Under the pieces are notes generated by a model that worked only from the letters and a program-made list of their open reading frames with translations, was not told where the DNA came from and made no database searches. This document shows positions 1 through 12,286 of a DNA stretch of 64,000 bases, piece by piece. This stretch comes from Diphasiastrum complanatum (Eukaryota; Streptophyta; Lycopodiopsida; Lycopodiales; Lycopodiaceae): the NCBI GenBank assembly GCA_029204225.1, contig CM055100.1, positions 53,423,763 to 53,487,762 on the forward strand. The letters run 5' to 3'. The stretch's first letter is position 1. Every line of letters starts with the position of its first letter. The position numbers were made by a program, and so were the translations under genes.

Positions 1-210
1 ACCCAACATTACCCAGAGCTACGGTGGAGAAGTTATGGCCAGTCAAATTTTTGGTCGGTCAACACTTGGTCAACCCGATATCTCTTTCAAGCGGGGTCAA
101 ATCGGTCAACTACGCTTGAAAGAGATATCGGGTTGACCAAGTGTTGACCGACCAAAAATTTGACTGGCCATAACTTCTCCACCATAGCTTGGAACTGAGT
201 CATGTTGGGT
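1..210. repeat. Foldback (large inverted repeat), MITE-like
   Basis: Bases 1-92 and 114-210 are near-perfect reverse complements around a spacer of about 21 bases. The inner 75 bases or so pair almost without mismatch, from GGAGAAGTTATGGCC on the left to its complement on the right. The outer ends also match (ACCCAACAT left, ATGTTGGGT right), with a few mismatches and small indels between. The left end may continue outside the window. No ORF is present. It could be a foldback element, a MITE, or a head-to-head duplication inside a larger retrotransposon LTR; I cannot tell which. Confidence 0.8.
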
Positions 211-539
211 GTCGTTGAAAAGCTCTTGTCGAGGGCTTTCTAATGGCACCGTAATCGTCTCAATCCAAGTTGTTGTTCAAAAGTTATACTATTTTTTTGG
301 CTGAGTTGCATACTATACTACAAATAAAATGGCTTATTTATAGGCTACCCCCGACGCAAAATTACAGTTCTTTTAAAAAGAAAAGAAAATCAATTTGAAG
401 GAGCTACGTTACATAGATTTCAAATTTGAGTGTTTTGATTGAACCACGTGGAAGAAACTTTTGAGAAAAAAAATAAAAGTTATCTTTTTGAAAGGCCCCT
501 TTTGTGCTCAAATTTTCTCGTGAGGACTCACCCAGTGAT
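211..539. other. Anonymous AT-rich DNA
   Basis: No ORF with recognisable homology, no microsatellite and no clear element end is seen. Confidence 0.5.
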
Positions 540-765
540 TCATGTAAATTGAGGTACATGAAGGTGATGTTATTAGATTGGAGAGAATCAAACCCAATAG
601 GGAAATTTATCTTTTAGTGTACTTATAAAAGGTCAATATAGTATTTCAGTGTTGAGATAGATAATTTGAGAATTATCCCATCTCTAAATACTTATTTGAT
701 ATTGAAGTCAGACTAAAGATTGATTTTCAGGGTAATTGTGAAAGTTAAATGATTTATCACTTTGA
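540..765. repeat. Weak direct repeat, left copy (possible old LTR)
   Basis: This stretch aligns by eye with 3945-4170. Shared blocks include ACATGAAGGTGATGTTA (ACATGAAGGTAATGTTA on the right), ATACTTATTTGATATTGAAG, GTCAGACTAAAGAT and GTGAAAGTTAAATGA. Identity looks like roughly two thirds. Direct repeats flanking about 3.2 kb of non-coding DNA would fit an ancient non-autonomous LTR element, but I see no PBS or PPT next to either copy. Confidence 0.4.
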
Positions 766-2189
766 CATTTTCTTTTTGCTAAGCCAGTTTTGGAAACTTT
801 GGTACTATTGGACATTTTGGTTAAGGTGTAATAATCGATTTTGGAAATGAATTTTTTAAAAAGATGTTTTTGACGAAAAGGTAAGAATGGTATGGTTCTC
901 AGGCATATACCCACCAGTATAGGAATTCGATTCCTTGGTATGATGCTATTTAAACCAATTAACTCTAGAGTATTGGTACTCCCAGTAAATGGAGTTAAAT
1001 TGTGTTTTTTTCGGTTTTCTCCTTTTCAAATCGGTAGAACACCAATCAGTTGGTCATTGTGGTTTTGATGATTTAGGTCATTAAAATAGAACAAACCAAA
1101 AGCTTTTAGAATACTTGTTAAATAATTAATGGTGAAAAATTATAGTATTTGGAGGTAATCCTTTAGTCAACAATATTATTTTGGAGTGAATACAGTATAG
1201 GAAGTACCCGAATCCAAATCTTATTTCCCATTAATTACAGATAATTTTGATGAAGTAATTCTTAAGCCAGTAAGTGTAAAGGGAGAATAGTCCGATTTTA
1301 TTGGAAGAATTGTAATTATAGGAATTGATCAAAAGTAAAACTGATTTCATTTCCAGTTAAAATCCTATGGTGGTTTGTATATCGATATTTCTACCCAGGT
1401 ATAGGATAGAGATGAAACTGTTTCAAACTTTTTTTTCTATATTAATTCATTTTTTTACATTTACTAATGTCATTACGTCTTCTTGATACCTTAGCTGAAG
1501 ATTTTCAGAGAACTAAAAATTCTAAGGAGGGAAGAAGAGTGGACATCAGGGGTAGTAAGTGTGATCAGAAAATGTATTTTGCAATGAGGATTTTAGCAAT
1601 CCCAGTAAATAATTGCTTAATACCGAATATTAATTTGCTGGATAGAATTCATTTAGTTAAATTCATAGCTTAAATCTTTGTGACCATTGTGTTATCCACA
1701 GTTTTGGATGTCAATTGTGATGTTAGAAGTACAATTTGATATATGGATTACATTGGATATGTTAGTTGATAGAAGCTTGTCCCCAGAGTTGATGCTCTTG
1801 GATCCAGGGGGATTTGAAACTTATCATTTACCTCTAAGGATCAGAATGTAGTGTTAAACCATGTTAATTCTTATCTCTAAATTACAGAATCGGGTGTGGA
1901 TTTGTGATATCCATTTGATAGGCATGCCAGCCATCCAAATAAATGGATTCTCCAGTATGGGAACAAGAGATAATATCCTATAGTGATTATAGGACAACTA
2001 CTTGATCAGTGGATCTCTAGAATATTAGATAAGACGATTAAGGATTTTCTGGAAGAAAAAGCTGATGGTATGGGACATCAGTAATTTTGGAAAGGGAATT
2101 CTAGGACTGTAAAGATCTGATGATCAATGGTGTGTTTTAGTATTGGTATCTGGTCGCGATATGGGAAAGAAGAAAACCATTTGATCAAA
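766..2189. other. Anonymous AT-rich DNA without genes
   Basis: Only short chance ORFs are present (the longest is about 68 codons) and none matches a family I recognise. No tandem repeat is evident. It lies between the putative direct repeats. Confidence 0.5.
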
Positions 2190-3560
2190 TGTGGGGTATT
2201 TTGAAAAATTTTGAGGTTTAATCTAGATCCCAAAGTGATATCTCATTATTTACAAAATCAGAGGCCCTCAAATTTATTTCTCGCTTTCTTAATTAATCTT
2301 TTACTTCTCAGTAACTTCTCGAATATAGACATCAAATTGATTTATATGATTCTTTCCAGCATGAAGTTATTCTTCTGAAAGATTGTTATGTCATATAAAT
2401 TACTACTTGTAGAATAGACTTGGAATTCAGATAAATTCTAAGGTTAAAATGTTTCAATTTCTTAAACCATGAAATATCTCTATTGCATAAATGGATTTCG
2501 ATGGAATAGTAGTTTCTATCACTCAGAGTGAAAATATTTGAAGGAAAAGTCATGTGTGTAATAGAGTGAATCCTTTAGTGAAAGCACTTACTACTAACTT
2601 TTCTAGAATTTAGATATTTTCATATATCATCTTTCCAGTTAACTTTTATGGAAATTTATAATTTCTTTAAAAGGAGGGATGAAGTGGTGGGATGAAATTC
2701 TATTTGAAAATCTGTTGGTTGCATAGCTTTCAAAAGAGAACCAGCTAGGGTATAGAAATGAGATTGGATTTGAAAGGAATTTTGGATAGATTCAGAGTAA
2801 AATGCCTAATTGGAATTTTTTGAATATGAGAAATTCTCTAGAACAATCTGGAACAAGTTTGGAATTTGAATCATTATCTATTAGTGGTACAATAAAAGGT
2901 CGAAAGATACTAATTTCATTTTGATTGGAATAGAAGTAAATTTGATCAGAATTTCAGTCTAAGAGTTCTATATTGGATCAACCTAATCTTAGTTAAGTAC
3001 TAGGATCAGAGAGGGGTTAATCAAGTGTGAGAAATTATGTAATTAGAAGTAATTGGGATTGGAAAATTGAAGGAATTTTATCATCTCAGAGATTTCCCGG
3101 ATATGTTATTTACTCATGAGAAATAGAAAATCTTTTGTAGTTGAGTTACAAGATCTCAGTGAGATATGTGAGTAACATATGTGAGTTCTGGAAGAATCTA
3201 CCAGTTAAGAATGGTCTATGTACTGGGTCATAGTGAGATTATTCACATATGTGCACGATTAATCTTGTATGAATCTACTGTGTATTCCTGGTTACTAGAG
3301 TTATTTGGTGCACTTAGCCTAGTCAGTAAACATGAACATATGATCAAGTATTGTTTTGACAGATGCTTGCAGAGTTAACGGATCTTTCTATGGAAGATTT
3401 ATGAGTTAACTAATAAATGATTTGGATAAGGATCTAAATGTGGTGTTATACATGTATAATTAGAAGCTCCACCTGGACATTGAGATTTCTGAATCATAAA
3501 CAATTAACTTGAGTAGTTGATTACTCCATAATGAAGTTAATTGGTAAAACGATCAGGTTC
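2190..3560. repeat. Dispersed anonymous repeat, copy 1
   Basis: This block recurs in the same orientation at 62020-63196 at an eye-estimated 75-80 percent identity in its right half. Shared landmarks include GATATGTTATTTACTCA, GTGAGATATGTGAGTAA, GTACTGGGTCAT, CATATGATCAAGTATTGT and GATCTAAATGTGGTGTT. Neither copy keeps an open frame: the 65-codon frame at 3181-3378 has stops at the matching place in the other copy. It is therefore probably a non-coding transposon segment or a very decayed element. Confidence 0.75.
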
Positions 3561-3944
3561 TGCTACAGTTTATGGTCTGTAGATGCTTGAATACAATTTT
3601 TTCTTTTGATTGGATCTCCAGTTATCTTAGGAGACAGACAAGTCTATTAAGATGAATGATTGCTATTATTTCTTGTATATGATGCTAGAAACAGGAGCGT
3701 CTATCTCAAAAGAGTATCTGAAATACTTAGAGTTGAGTTTTAATCATTCTATATCTTAATGATTCTCCCGGAGTTTCTAGTTGAATGAATTATCATATCT
3801 TAGAATTGGATTCTAAGTTGTACTTGGAAGCTTTTTATAAATTGTCTGCCAGAGTTTGTGGCTAATTTCATATTGTAATTATTATTTCTTTTTTGTAACT
3901 TTAATCTCCTAAGTTAGGTATACTTCATCCACTGGTTTATGTAG
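3561..3944. other. Anonymous AT-rich DNA
   Basis: Continues the anonymous block, but similarity to the second copy stops near 3560. No gene or repeat is recognised. Confidence 0.5.
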
Positions 3945-4170
3945 GTGTTTTACATGAAGGTAATGTTACTAACTTTTGTTGAGTGTAATCTGTTGAGGAA
4001 ATTTCTTAATGTACTTTTCCAAACCAGAATTTGTACTCCATAATAGAGAAAAAACGGTTAAAAACAGTTTTCTCTGAGTACTTGTTTGATATGAAAGTCA
4101 GATTAAGGATAATGATTTTCTAGGTTAATACTAAAAGTTAAAGGAACCGTAATTCTTTCCTGTTCTTTGG
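3945..4170. repeat. Weak direct repeat, right copy (possible old LTR)
   Basis: Partner of 540-765. Matching blocks include ACATGAAGGTAATGTTA, GTACTTGTTTGATATGAAAG and GTCAGATTAAGGAT. Divergence is high, so the LTR reading is tentative. Confidence 0.4.
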
Positions 4171-4337
4171 AGCTTCTAAGGATAGAGGCAATTTTAGAAG
4201 GAAAGAATATGGCCATATTCGATTAAGGACCTAGAATAGTCCGAATATGGTAGACCGGCCCTCCAGTACTCGAGATTATTGGTCACGCCGAGATTTGCTT
4301 CCATGTTGAGGCCAGTTTGTGACTAATTAACTTGAGA

Positions 4338-4490
<153 letters not shown>

Positions 4491-4896
4491 GAATTCAAAC
4501 TTTGCTGCTAACTAAAACTATGCAAGATTACTATGATCACAATATCCAATCAATGTTGTTACTATTATAAACTAGTTTGTAACCATTCTAGGTTAGTAGT
4601 TTAACTTGAAGAAGAAGATTCGGGATAGCATTGTACTCTATGGGCAACACAAGTCAACCAATCATATGCATAAGAACTGCTCAGTGGCAATTTAAAAAAT
4701 TCAAAAATTACAAGCCAATTTGCTAGTCTCTCTTTGAGAAGGCCCTTTTGTACTCAAGAACTCTTGTGATGCTTCTCCACTTTTCAACATCACATCATCA
4801 TCACTTATGCTCATGAATTGCTGTTATGTATATACACATGAAACAATTACAATGACTGTGTGGGCAACGAGCATGAAACAACGCAATTACTCTAGG
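4491..4896. other. Anonymous DNA left of element B
   Basis: No coding match or tandem repeat. It should be the flank beyond the 3' end of element B, if B's LTR ends at 4897. Confidence 0.4.
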
Positions 4897-5383
<487 letters not shown>

Positions 5384-5403
5384 CCCCCCCCCCCCCCTCA
5401 AGC
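5384..5403 (-). other. Polypurine tract of element B with a G14 run
   Basis: On the minus strand the sequence just after the last pol stop reads AAGCTTGA followed by 14 G, then the LTR start. Copia elements normally show AAG(C/T)TTGAGGGGGAG here. The homopolymer of 14 is longer than usual and probably slipped after insertion. Confidence 0.7.
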
Positions 5404-6657
5404 TTAACTCCTAGGACCCTGAATGAAATTAAGCAAGCTACATAATGCAACATGTTTTTCTCTTGATAGAGGCTTAGTCAAAATATCAACCAACATATTG
5501 GCAGTAGGACAATAACTTAATTCGACATCCTTATTCTGAACTTTCTCTCTAAGAAAATGAAATTGAACTTCAATGTGTTTAGTTCTAGAGTGAGTTCGTG
5601 GGTTTAAAGATAGAGCAATGCAGCTCTGATTGTCGCAATAGAGTATAGCTAAAACGATTTGAGAGATCAAAAGATCTTGAAGCAATCTTTTGAGCCAGAT
5701 AATTTTCTTCATTGTAGAGGTAGTTGTGACATATTCTGATTCTGTGGAGGACAAAGACATGCATTTATGCTTTCAATTATTCCATGAAATGGGTCCTCCT
5801 GCTAAAAGGCAAAGATAGCCAGATGTGGATTTTGTTGTGTCCGCATTACCAGCCCAATCAGAGTCAGAACAAGTAAGTAATGTCAAAGCATCCTCTGTAT
5901 TTCCATTATAACACAAGGCATAGTGCTTGGTGGCTTGAATGTATCTTAGTACTCTGAGTAGAGCTTTCCAGTGAGGTAGGCCAAGATTTGACATAAATTG
6001 TGACAATGTGCTGATTGTAAATGCTAGATTAGGTCTGGTGTAGACCTTGGCATATATGATCGATCCGACCATTGACTGATAGGGGTATTTCCACATGTCT
6101 TTCTTCTTTGCATCAGTTTTCGGGCACATATCCTTTGACAATTTGAATCCTAGGTCCATAGGCGAGTCTATTGACTTGTAGTTTTCCATGCCATACTTGT
6201 AGAGTACACTGGTTAGATACCTTTCTTGACTTAACATGATACTTCTCTTCGGTCTGTCTCTAGTTATCTCAATTCCCATAAGGTAGTGCACAGGGCCTGA
6301 ATCAATCATTTCGAATTGTTGATGATTAGTGAGTCATCAACATACAGTGCTATTATGAAATAGCTTGAGCTCTGTATTTGAGATAAATATTAGACTCTGC
6401 AGAGTTAGGAATGAAGTCGTGCTGTAACAAGAATCGATTGATTCTATCAAACTAGGCCCTTGGAGCTTGCTTTAGCCCATAAAGAGCTTTCTGCAACTTA
6501 CATACTTTGTGTTATTGGCCTTGAAGGACATATCTGGTTGTTAAACCATCTGCATTGAGATTCAACTTGAAGATCCACTTAGTGTCGATGATCTTTGCAT
6601 CTGTAGGAGCTTAGACAAGATGCCAGGTCTTGTTCTTCATCAATGAATTGTACTCAG
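5404..6657 (-). pseudogene. Ty1/copia element B, RT-RNase H remnant
   Basis: Minus-strand 3' end of a copia polyprotein. In coding order from 6657: the RT start (EYNSLMKNKTW), a deletion of most of the RT core, the VCKL...ALYGLKQAPRA block (near 6440-6520), a YVDDSL motif near 6340, then an open frame 6309-5773 with the GPVHYLMGIE and SWN regions, and 5760-5404 with the RNase H end. RNase H acidic residues are visible in CSDSDWAG, STESEYV and YCDNQSC. Breaks are an internal RT deletion of roughly 70 residues, a small deletion just after YVDD, and a stop near 5762-5770. Its protein closely resembles element F (29472-31060), so both belong to one family. The upstream part is missing: the sequence is cut at 6657 by element A's LTR. 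Confidence 0.9.
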
Positions 6658-7260
6658 TGTTGAATTTATCTCCTCTACTCTCCTAGATCCTATTTTGATC
6701 TGTCTTCATTCATGTTGCATTTTTACTCATGTTGTCGCACACTCTGCATATTTACATGTAAAATAAAATAGGCAAAAAACTCGACTGTCTGCATAAATAC
6801 AAGTAAATTTCCATAGGCGAAAAAGACGAAAAATGCGACACTTTGTTTTTACACGTGATTTGTGACAGGCGAAAAAGATGACACTACCTTACAAAATGCC
6901 GAAGGTGCCCTAGGAAAAGCGAAGGCTTTTGATGTTTTGTTAATGTTTGGCTACGTAATCAGATTGACCGTGATTTTTTCTCAAATGTTAAGGAAATGAC
7001 TCTGGCAAAGTGTGGGACAACCCTAAAAGTAAGACATTGTCGGGTTTTTTGCAAAATCCTGACACTGTCGTCTTTTTGCGACAGTGTCACCTATGGCTGT
7101 TTTAGTTCATTTCTACAGAGTGACAGTTTTGGTTCATTTATGCAGACAGACCGTTTACGACCAATTTTCACCGCTTATCAACAATCAATGACAAGGAACC
7201 AGATGGATGGCAGCAGACACCAGCCAACTAGCAATCGCATTTGGCGACCTAATTTCTTAG

Positions 7261-7268
7261 TATAAATA
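7261..7268 (+). promoter_or_regulatory. TATA box of the A 5' LTR
   Basis: TATAAATA stands about 60 bases before a (CT)n array, and the same TATA is conserved in the 3' LTR at 11610. This is the expected position of the element's own RNA polymerase II promoter, with transcription starting about 30 bases downstream. Confidence 0.65.
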
Positions 7269-7324
7269 ACTGTTCATATTCATACAACCTATCATTCAAG
7301 TTATGATCAAGCATTTGAATAGTT

Positions 7325-7427
<103 letters not shown>

Positions 7428-7904
7428 AAGCCCACGAGCTTGAACACTCCTGAGCATTCTAGCTCACTTCTTAGAGTTGTTTTAGAGATTGCTATTGCAC
7501 TACTGCTTATCAGCATTGCGCTTAATTCAGACTTTCATTTTAGCTGTTCGAAAATAGCATAGAGTACGCTACATAGCTTCGATCCGCAACTTATTGTACT
7601 CATTTACTTCTGTTTCATTTTCATACTGAATCAATACTATCTCTTATTGCGTTCAGCTTCGTCTCAAAATGTATGTGTTTCTGTAGTTCTTCGTGACTAA
7701 TTATTTGTCTGATAATTCAATGCATTATTGTTTGGCTACGTATTCACTGTAGTATTGATGATTTCAAAGTTAGTTACTATAAGATCGAACATGATTTCTA
7801 TCACTATTGTTTTGTTTGAAATTGATAGGTGTAGTCATGCATTGAGAGAGAAGAAGATAGTTGATTCTGCCATCGACCTATCTTCTGTACACCTCTTTCC
7901 AACA

Positions 7905-7916
7905 TGGTATCAGAGC
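7905..7916 (+). other. Primer binding site, initiator Met tRNA
   Basis: TGGTATCAGAGC immediately follows the LTR end CAACA. This is the standard plant copia PBS complementary to the 3' end of initiator methionine tRNA. Confidence 0.93.
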
Positions 7917-8068
7917 GAAATCTCTAATACTTGATATCTTTCGTGATATCAAATTGATAATCATATTCTTCAGTTCTTTTCAACCTTTCAGTATCAGAGA
8001 ATTGATTTTCTATTGTAGGCATTACTACATCTTAGTGTCATCGATACAATCGACAAACTAAGTTCCAG

Positions 8069-9425
8069 ATGGATTCTCAAAGTAAAGTTGGCCTTATCGC
8101 AGATAAGCTGAATGGATCCAATTATCATTTGTGGAAATTTAAGATGAAGACCTTGCTAATCGCCAGTGAATTATGGGATGTTGTTACAGGTATAGAAGTA
8201 AAACTTGAAGATGATGACTCAAAGTAAAAATTAAAGGACGGTAAAGCTTTCACACTTATTATCCTCAGTATATCAGATACACAGATTGGACACATAGTTG
8301 AAGCTAAAACATCAAGAGATGTTTGGGACATCTTGAACTCACTATATGACGTGAGGGATGTAACTACTAAGTTACATCTACGAAGAAAATTCTTCACATT
8401 CAAGATGTCTACTGGTGATTCTCTTCAGAGTCACATTAACCAATTTGAGAGTCTCTTGCAACATATGGCCGTTGTTGGCGGATCAATCATAGACGATCAA
8501 GATGCAATTATGACATTGCTTTCAAGCTTGCCCTCTACACATGAGAACTGGGTGATGATCATATCGACACACTCATATTTAACTCTTACTAAAGTTATCA
8601 CTATGTTGCTGCAAGAAGACAATAAAAGAAGTCAAGACACTTCGTCTACTTCCTCTTCTCAGGCTCTATATGTCAACAAAGGCTCTTACCGACAGAAGCA
8701 AAAAAGCTCCAAGAAGGCTGCAACGAATCAGAAACAGACTCAAAGTCAAGCACAATCATCAGATCCACGATCGAAGAAGAAGATGTTTTGCAGGTATTGC
8801 AAGCGCAATAACCATGAGATCAAGGATTGCCAAATTCTCCAAGCGAAGAACGTAGCCAAGCAACTTGATCAACAAGCAAACACAGTTTCATCATCTCCCC
8901 AGGTCGAAGTGGATGAAGGCGCATTTATGGTTAAAGACCAAAGCGCATTTTTGGATGATTCATGGTTTCTGAATTCTAGAGCAACTCAACACATGACCAA
9001 TCAACGTGAGATTTTCAACTCCTACACGCCTTACAGAACGAAGAAATTTGTTCATCTTGGTGACAATAGTACTCACACTATAAAAGGTGAAGGTACTGTA
9101 AGATTGCGATTTCAGCGTGATCAATTTAAACTACTATCAAAGGTCATATTTTTTTTTTAAAATCTCTATAGATCTGTTATCAGTAAGTAGAATTACAGAT
9201 TTAGGACATAAGGTAGAATTTGAATCCGAGCAATGCAAAATTATTGATAGGAGTAATAAGATCCTTGCACTCGGCAAGAGGCAGGGTTACTTATATAGAT
9301 TGGTACATTATTATTCTAAGTCTAGTCAAGCCTTGAAAACCTATGTTCTAGTCAATAAAGCATTACTATGGCATCATCGCTTAGGAAACCTGAATTATGC
9401 ATCTGTTTTGAACATGTCCAAATAG
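8069..9425 (+). pseudogene. Element A gag, protease and pre-integrase region
   Basis: The gag starts at 8069 (MDSQSKVGLI), about 150 bases after the PBS, with the typical copia GSNYHLWKFKMK block. A TAA at 8224 interrupts it. The frame continues to 9160 with the UBN2-like gag core, a basic linker and a CX2CX4HX4C zinc knuckle (CRYCKRNNHEIKDC). The protease follows, but its usual DSGATxHM catalytic motif reads NSRATQHM: both the catalytic Asp and the Gly are lost. A T-run near 9150 shifts the frame. The pre-integrase domain then continues in another frame to a TAG at 9423, where the zinc-binding WHHRLGH has become WHHRLGN. It cannot make active protease. Confidence 0.92.
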
Positions 9426-10366
9426 TCCATGATTCTTAATCTCGACTATCCTTCTAGTAAGGTCGATCTCCCTGTCTGTCATAGCTGCATCTTTGGAAAG
9501 CAGGCTAGGATTCTTTTTAGATCAAACCATTGGCATGTAGCAAAAGATCTGTGAGATGTTGTTCATACAGATATATGTGGACCTATGCAAACTCCTTCAT
9601 TGCTAGATGCAAAGTATTTCATTACTTTTATTGACAAATTTTCCAGAAGAACAGCTATTTATTTCGTTAAACAGAAAGCAGAGGATTTCATCAAATTCAG
9701 ACAATTCAAAGAGCATGCTGAGAATCAAACTGGCAAACGAATCAAAGCATTGAGGTCAGATAAAGGGAGAGAATACATCTCCACCGAACTCAAGGAGTAT
9801 TGCCTAAGCAACAACATTGAGCAACAATACATTACCTCCTATTCACCTCAGTCAAATGGTCTTGCTGAGAGAAAGAACAAAACCTTAGTTGAATCGACAA
9901 AGTGCATGTTATCACATGCGACACTTCCTAAGTGCTTCGAGACTGAAGTTGTTTCAACAACAACCCATATTCAAAATAGATGTCCTACTAAAGGTCTCTC
10001 AGACAAAACACCATTCGAATACCAAACCTTCTTTATCAAACTTACAAATTTTTGGATGTATTGCTTTTGCACAGATTCATCGTGATCTCAAAAAGAAGCT
10101 CAACTTCCAGAGTATCAAATGTGTTTTCATCAGCTACACTACTTCAGATCAAGCCTATAAGTTGTTCGATCCCATTGAGTCGAAGATATTCATTGGCCGG
10201 AATGTCACCTTCATCGAAGGGCAGTCCCCATGTAGCCGACCTATCAATTTCTCCTGATGCATTGAACTTTCCAGTTCCCCAGTCGACTATTCCCATTGAA
10301 GGTCCAAGCTCTTCTACTTCCGACAAACAACAAATCAACGACGATGTTGCAGTTCAGCAACTATAG
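9426..10366 (+). pseudogene. Element A integrase
   Basis: The zinc-binding second half (LPVCHSCIFGKQ) is followed by a TGA near 9551 and then a good integrase core frame 9585-10085. The acidic triad can be seen at HTDICGPM, RSDKGREY and NGLAERKN. The C-terminal part (FGCIAFAQIHRDLKKKLNF, YTTSDQAYKLFDP) lies in another frame (9889-10257), so a frameshift sits near 10040. A further shift near 10230 leads into the linker before RT. The catalytic residues are kept, but the frame is broken at least three times. Confidence 0.9.
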
Positions 10367-10489
10367 TATGATGAAAATGATCAACTTCCTATATTACCCA
10401 TAAGATCTTCAAGAACTAGCGGACCACCTATATCGACGAGTCTGTAGCTTACCTTGTTCAGGAACTGACGTTTGTCTAAGAGGCACTCA

Positions 10490-11082
10490 GTCAGCCTGAT
10501 TCAGATCTCTGGAAAAAAGGTATGGATAAAGAGTATTCATCTCTTATCAAAAACCAGACATGGACAATTGTCGAATTACCTGCTAGTAGAAACGTAGTTG
10601 ATTGCAATTTTCAAAGTCAAGTACAATGCAGATGGAAGCATCAACAGGAGAAAGGCACGACTTGTCGCCAGAGGATGTTCTCAAGTATACAACGTCGATT
10701 ACATTGAGACCTTCAGTCCAGTAGTCAAGTATTCTTCTATCCAACTTTTGCTATCATTTGTCGCTATAGCAGATTTGGAAATACATCAAATGAATGTACA
10801 GACATCATATCTCACAATCTGAATCAATATGCTCCGACGACATTATTTTGTGATATTCAAAGTGCCATCGCTTTATCAGCCAACCTCAGATTTCATTCTA
10901 GGAGTAAGCACATTGGTGAAGTATCATTTTGTCAAATGCAAAGTTCTCAACAAAGAGGTCAGATTACAGTATTGTAGAATGCAAGATATGACAACAGATA
11001 TTTTTACCAAAGCATTAAGTTTGGATACACATAGAAGATTCTGTGTAGAACTAAGTTTGAAGGTCAAGGCATTCAAGAATTT
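10490..11082 (+). pseudogene. Element A reverse transcriptase stub joined to RNase H tail
   Basis: RT begins at 10522 (MDKEYSSLIKNQTW), shifts frame near 10600, and continues FKVKYNADGS...RKARLVARG...ETFSPVVKYSS to HQMNVQTSYLT at about 10815. The next codons belong to the end of RNase H (IQSAIALSAN, YHFVKCKVLNKEVRLQYC, TTDIFTKAL). About 380 residues, including YVDD and most RNase H catalytic residues, are gone. Compared with element D, both ends of the deletion carry ATCTG, suggesting joining at short homology. The frame ends just before the PPT. Confidence 0.9.
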
Positions 11083-11096
11083 GCATCAAGGGGGAG
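11083..11096 (+). other. Polypurine tract of element A
   Basis: GCATCAAGGGGGAG lies directly before the 3' LTR start TGTTGGAT. It is the priming site for plus-strand DNA synthesis. Confidence 0.9.
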
Positions 11097-11609
11097 TGTT
11101 GGATTATTCTCCTTCTTACTAATCGACTAATCGGTTTTTAATCCTCATCTATTGTTTATCCAGTTTTGCGGATTTTCCCATGTTCTTTTACAGTCTGCAG
11201 ATTTACAAGTGTTTTTATATAGTCTACAAAAATACACGGAGTTTGACTACAGTCGCATTTTCATTTTCTCTCACTTCGTATTTTTTGCTTGTCAAGATTT
11301 GTGAGCAAATATGCAGAGTCGCATTTTTCGCTTTTTCCAAAGTGCCTCAAATATTAAGAAAATGACTCTGGCAAAGTGTGGGACAACCCTAAAAGAGATT
11401 TTTGCAAAATCTGACACTGTCGCCTTTTTGCGATAGTGTCACCTGTGGCTGTTTTAGTTCATTTCTGTAGAGTGAAAGCTCTGGTTCATTCATGTAAAAC
11501 TGTTTACGACCAATTTTCACCGGTTATCAACAATCAATGACAAGGAACCGGATGGATGCCAACGGACATCAACCAACTGGCAATCGCATTTGACGACCTA
11601 ATTTCTTAG

Positions 11610-11617
11610 TATAAATA
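11610..11617 (+). promoter_or_regulatory. TATA box of the A 3' LTR
   Basis: TATAAATA in the same context as in the 5' LTR (TTCTTAG before it, GCTGTTCATATTCATAC after it). Confidence 0.6.
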
Positions 11618-11673
11618 GCTGTTCATATTCATACAGCCTATCAATCAAGTTATGATCAAGCATTTGAATAGTC

Positions 11674-11817
<144 letters not shown>

Positions 11818-12286
11818 CCTGCGAGCTTGAACATTGTTGAGCATTCTAGCTCACTTCTTAGAGTTGTTTTAGAGATTGTTATTGCGCTACTGTTTATCAG
11901 CATTGCGCTTAATTTAGACTTTCATTTTAGTCGCTCAAAGATAGCATAGTGTACGTGGCTTCGATCCGCAACTTACTGTACTCATTTACTTTTGTTTCAT
12001 TTTCATACTGAATCAATACTATCTCTTATTGCATTCAGCTTTGTCTCAAAATGTATGTGTTTTTGTAGTTCTTTGCGACTAATTATTTGTTTGATAATTC
12101 AATGCATTATTTTTTGGCTATGTAATCACTGTAGTACTAATGATTTCAAAGTTAGTTACTATAAGATCAAATGTAATTTCTATCACTATTGTTTTGTTCG
12201 AAATTGATAGGCATAGTCATGCATTGAGAGAGAAGAAGATAGTTTATTCCACCATCGACCTATTTTCTGCACACCTCTTTCCGACA

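Noticed and set aside
3181-3378. 65-codon frame as a gene
   Set aside because: The corresponding frame in the homologous copy (62020-63196) contains stops, so coding is not conserved.
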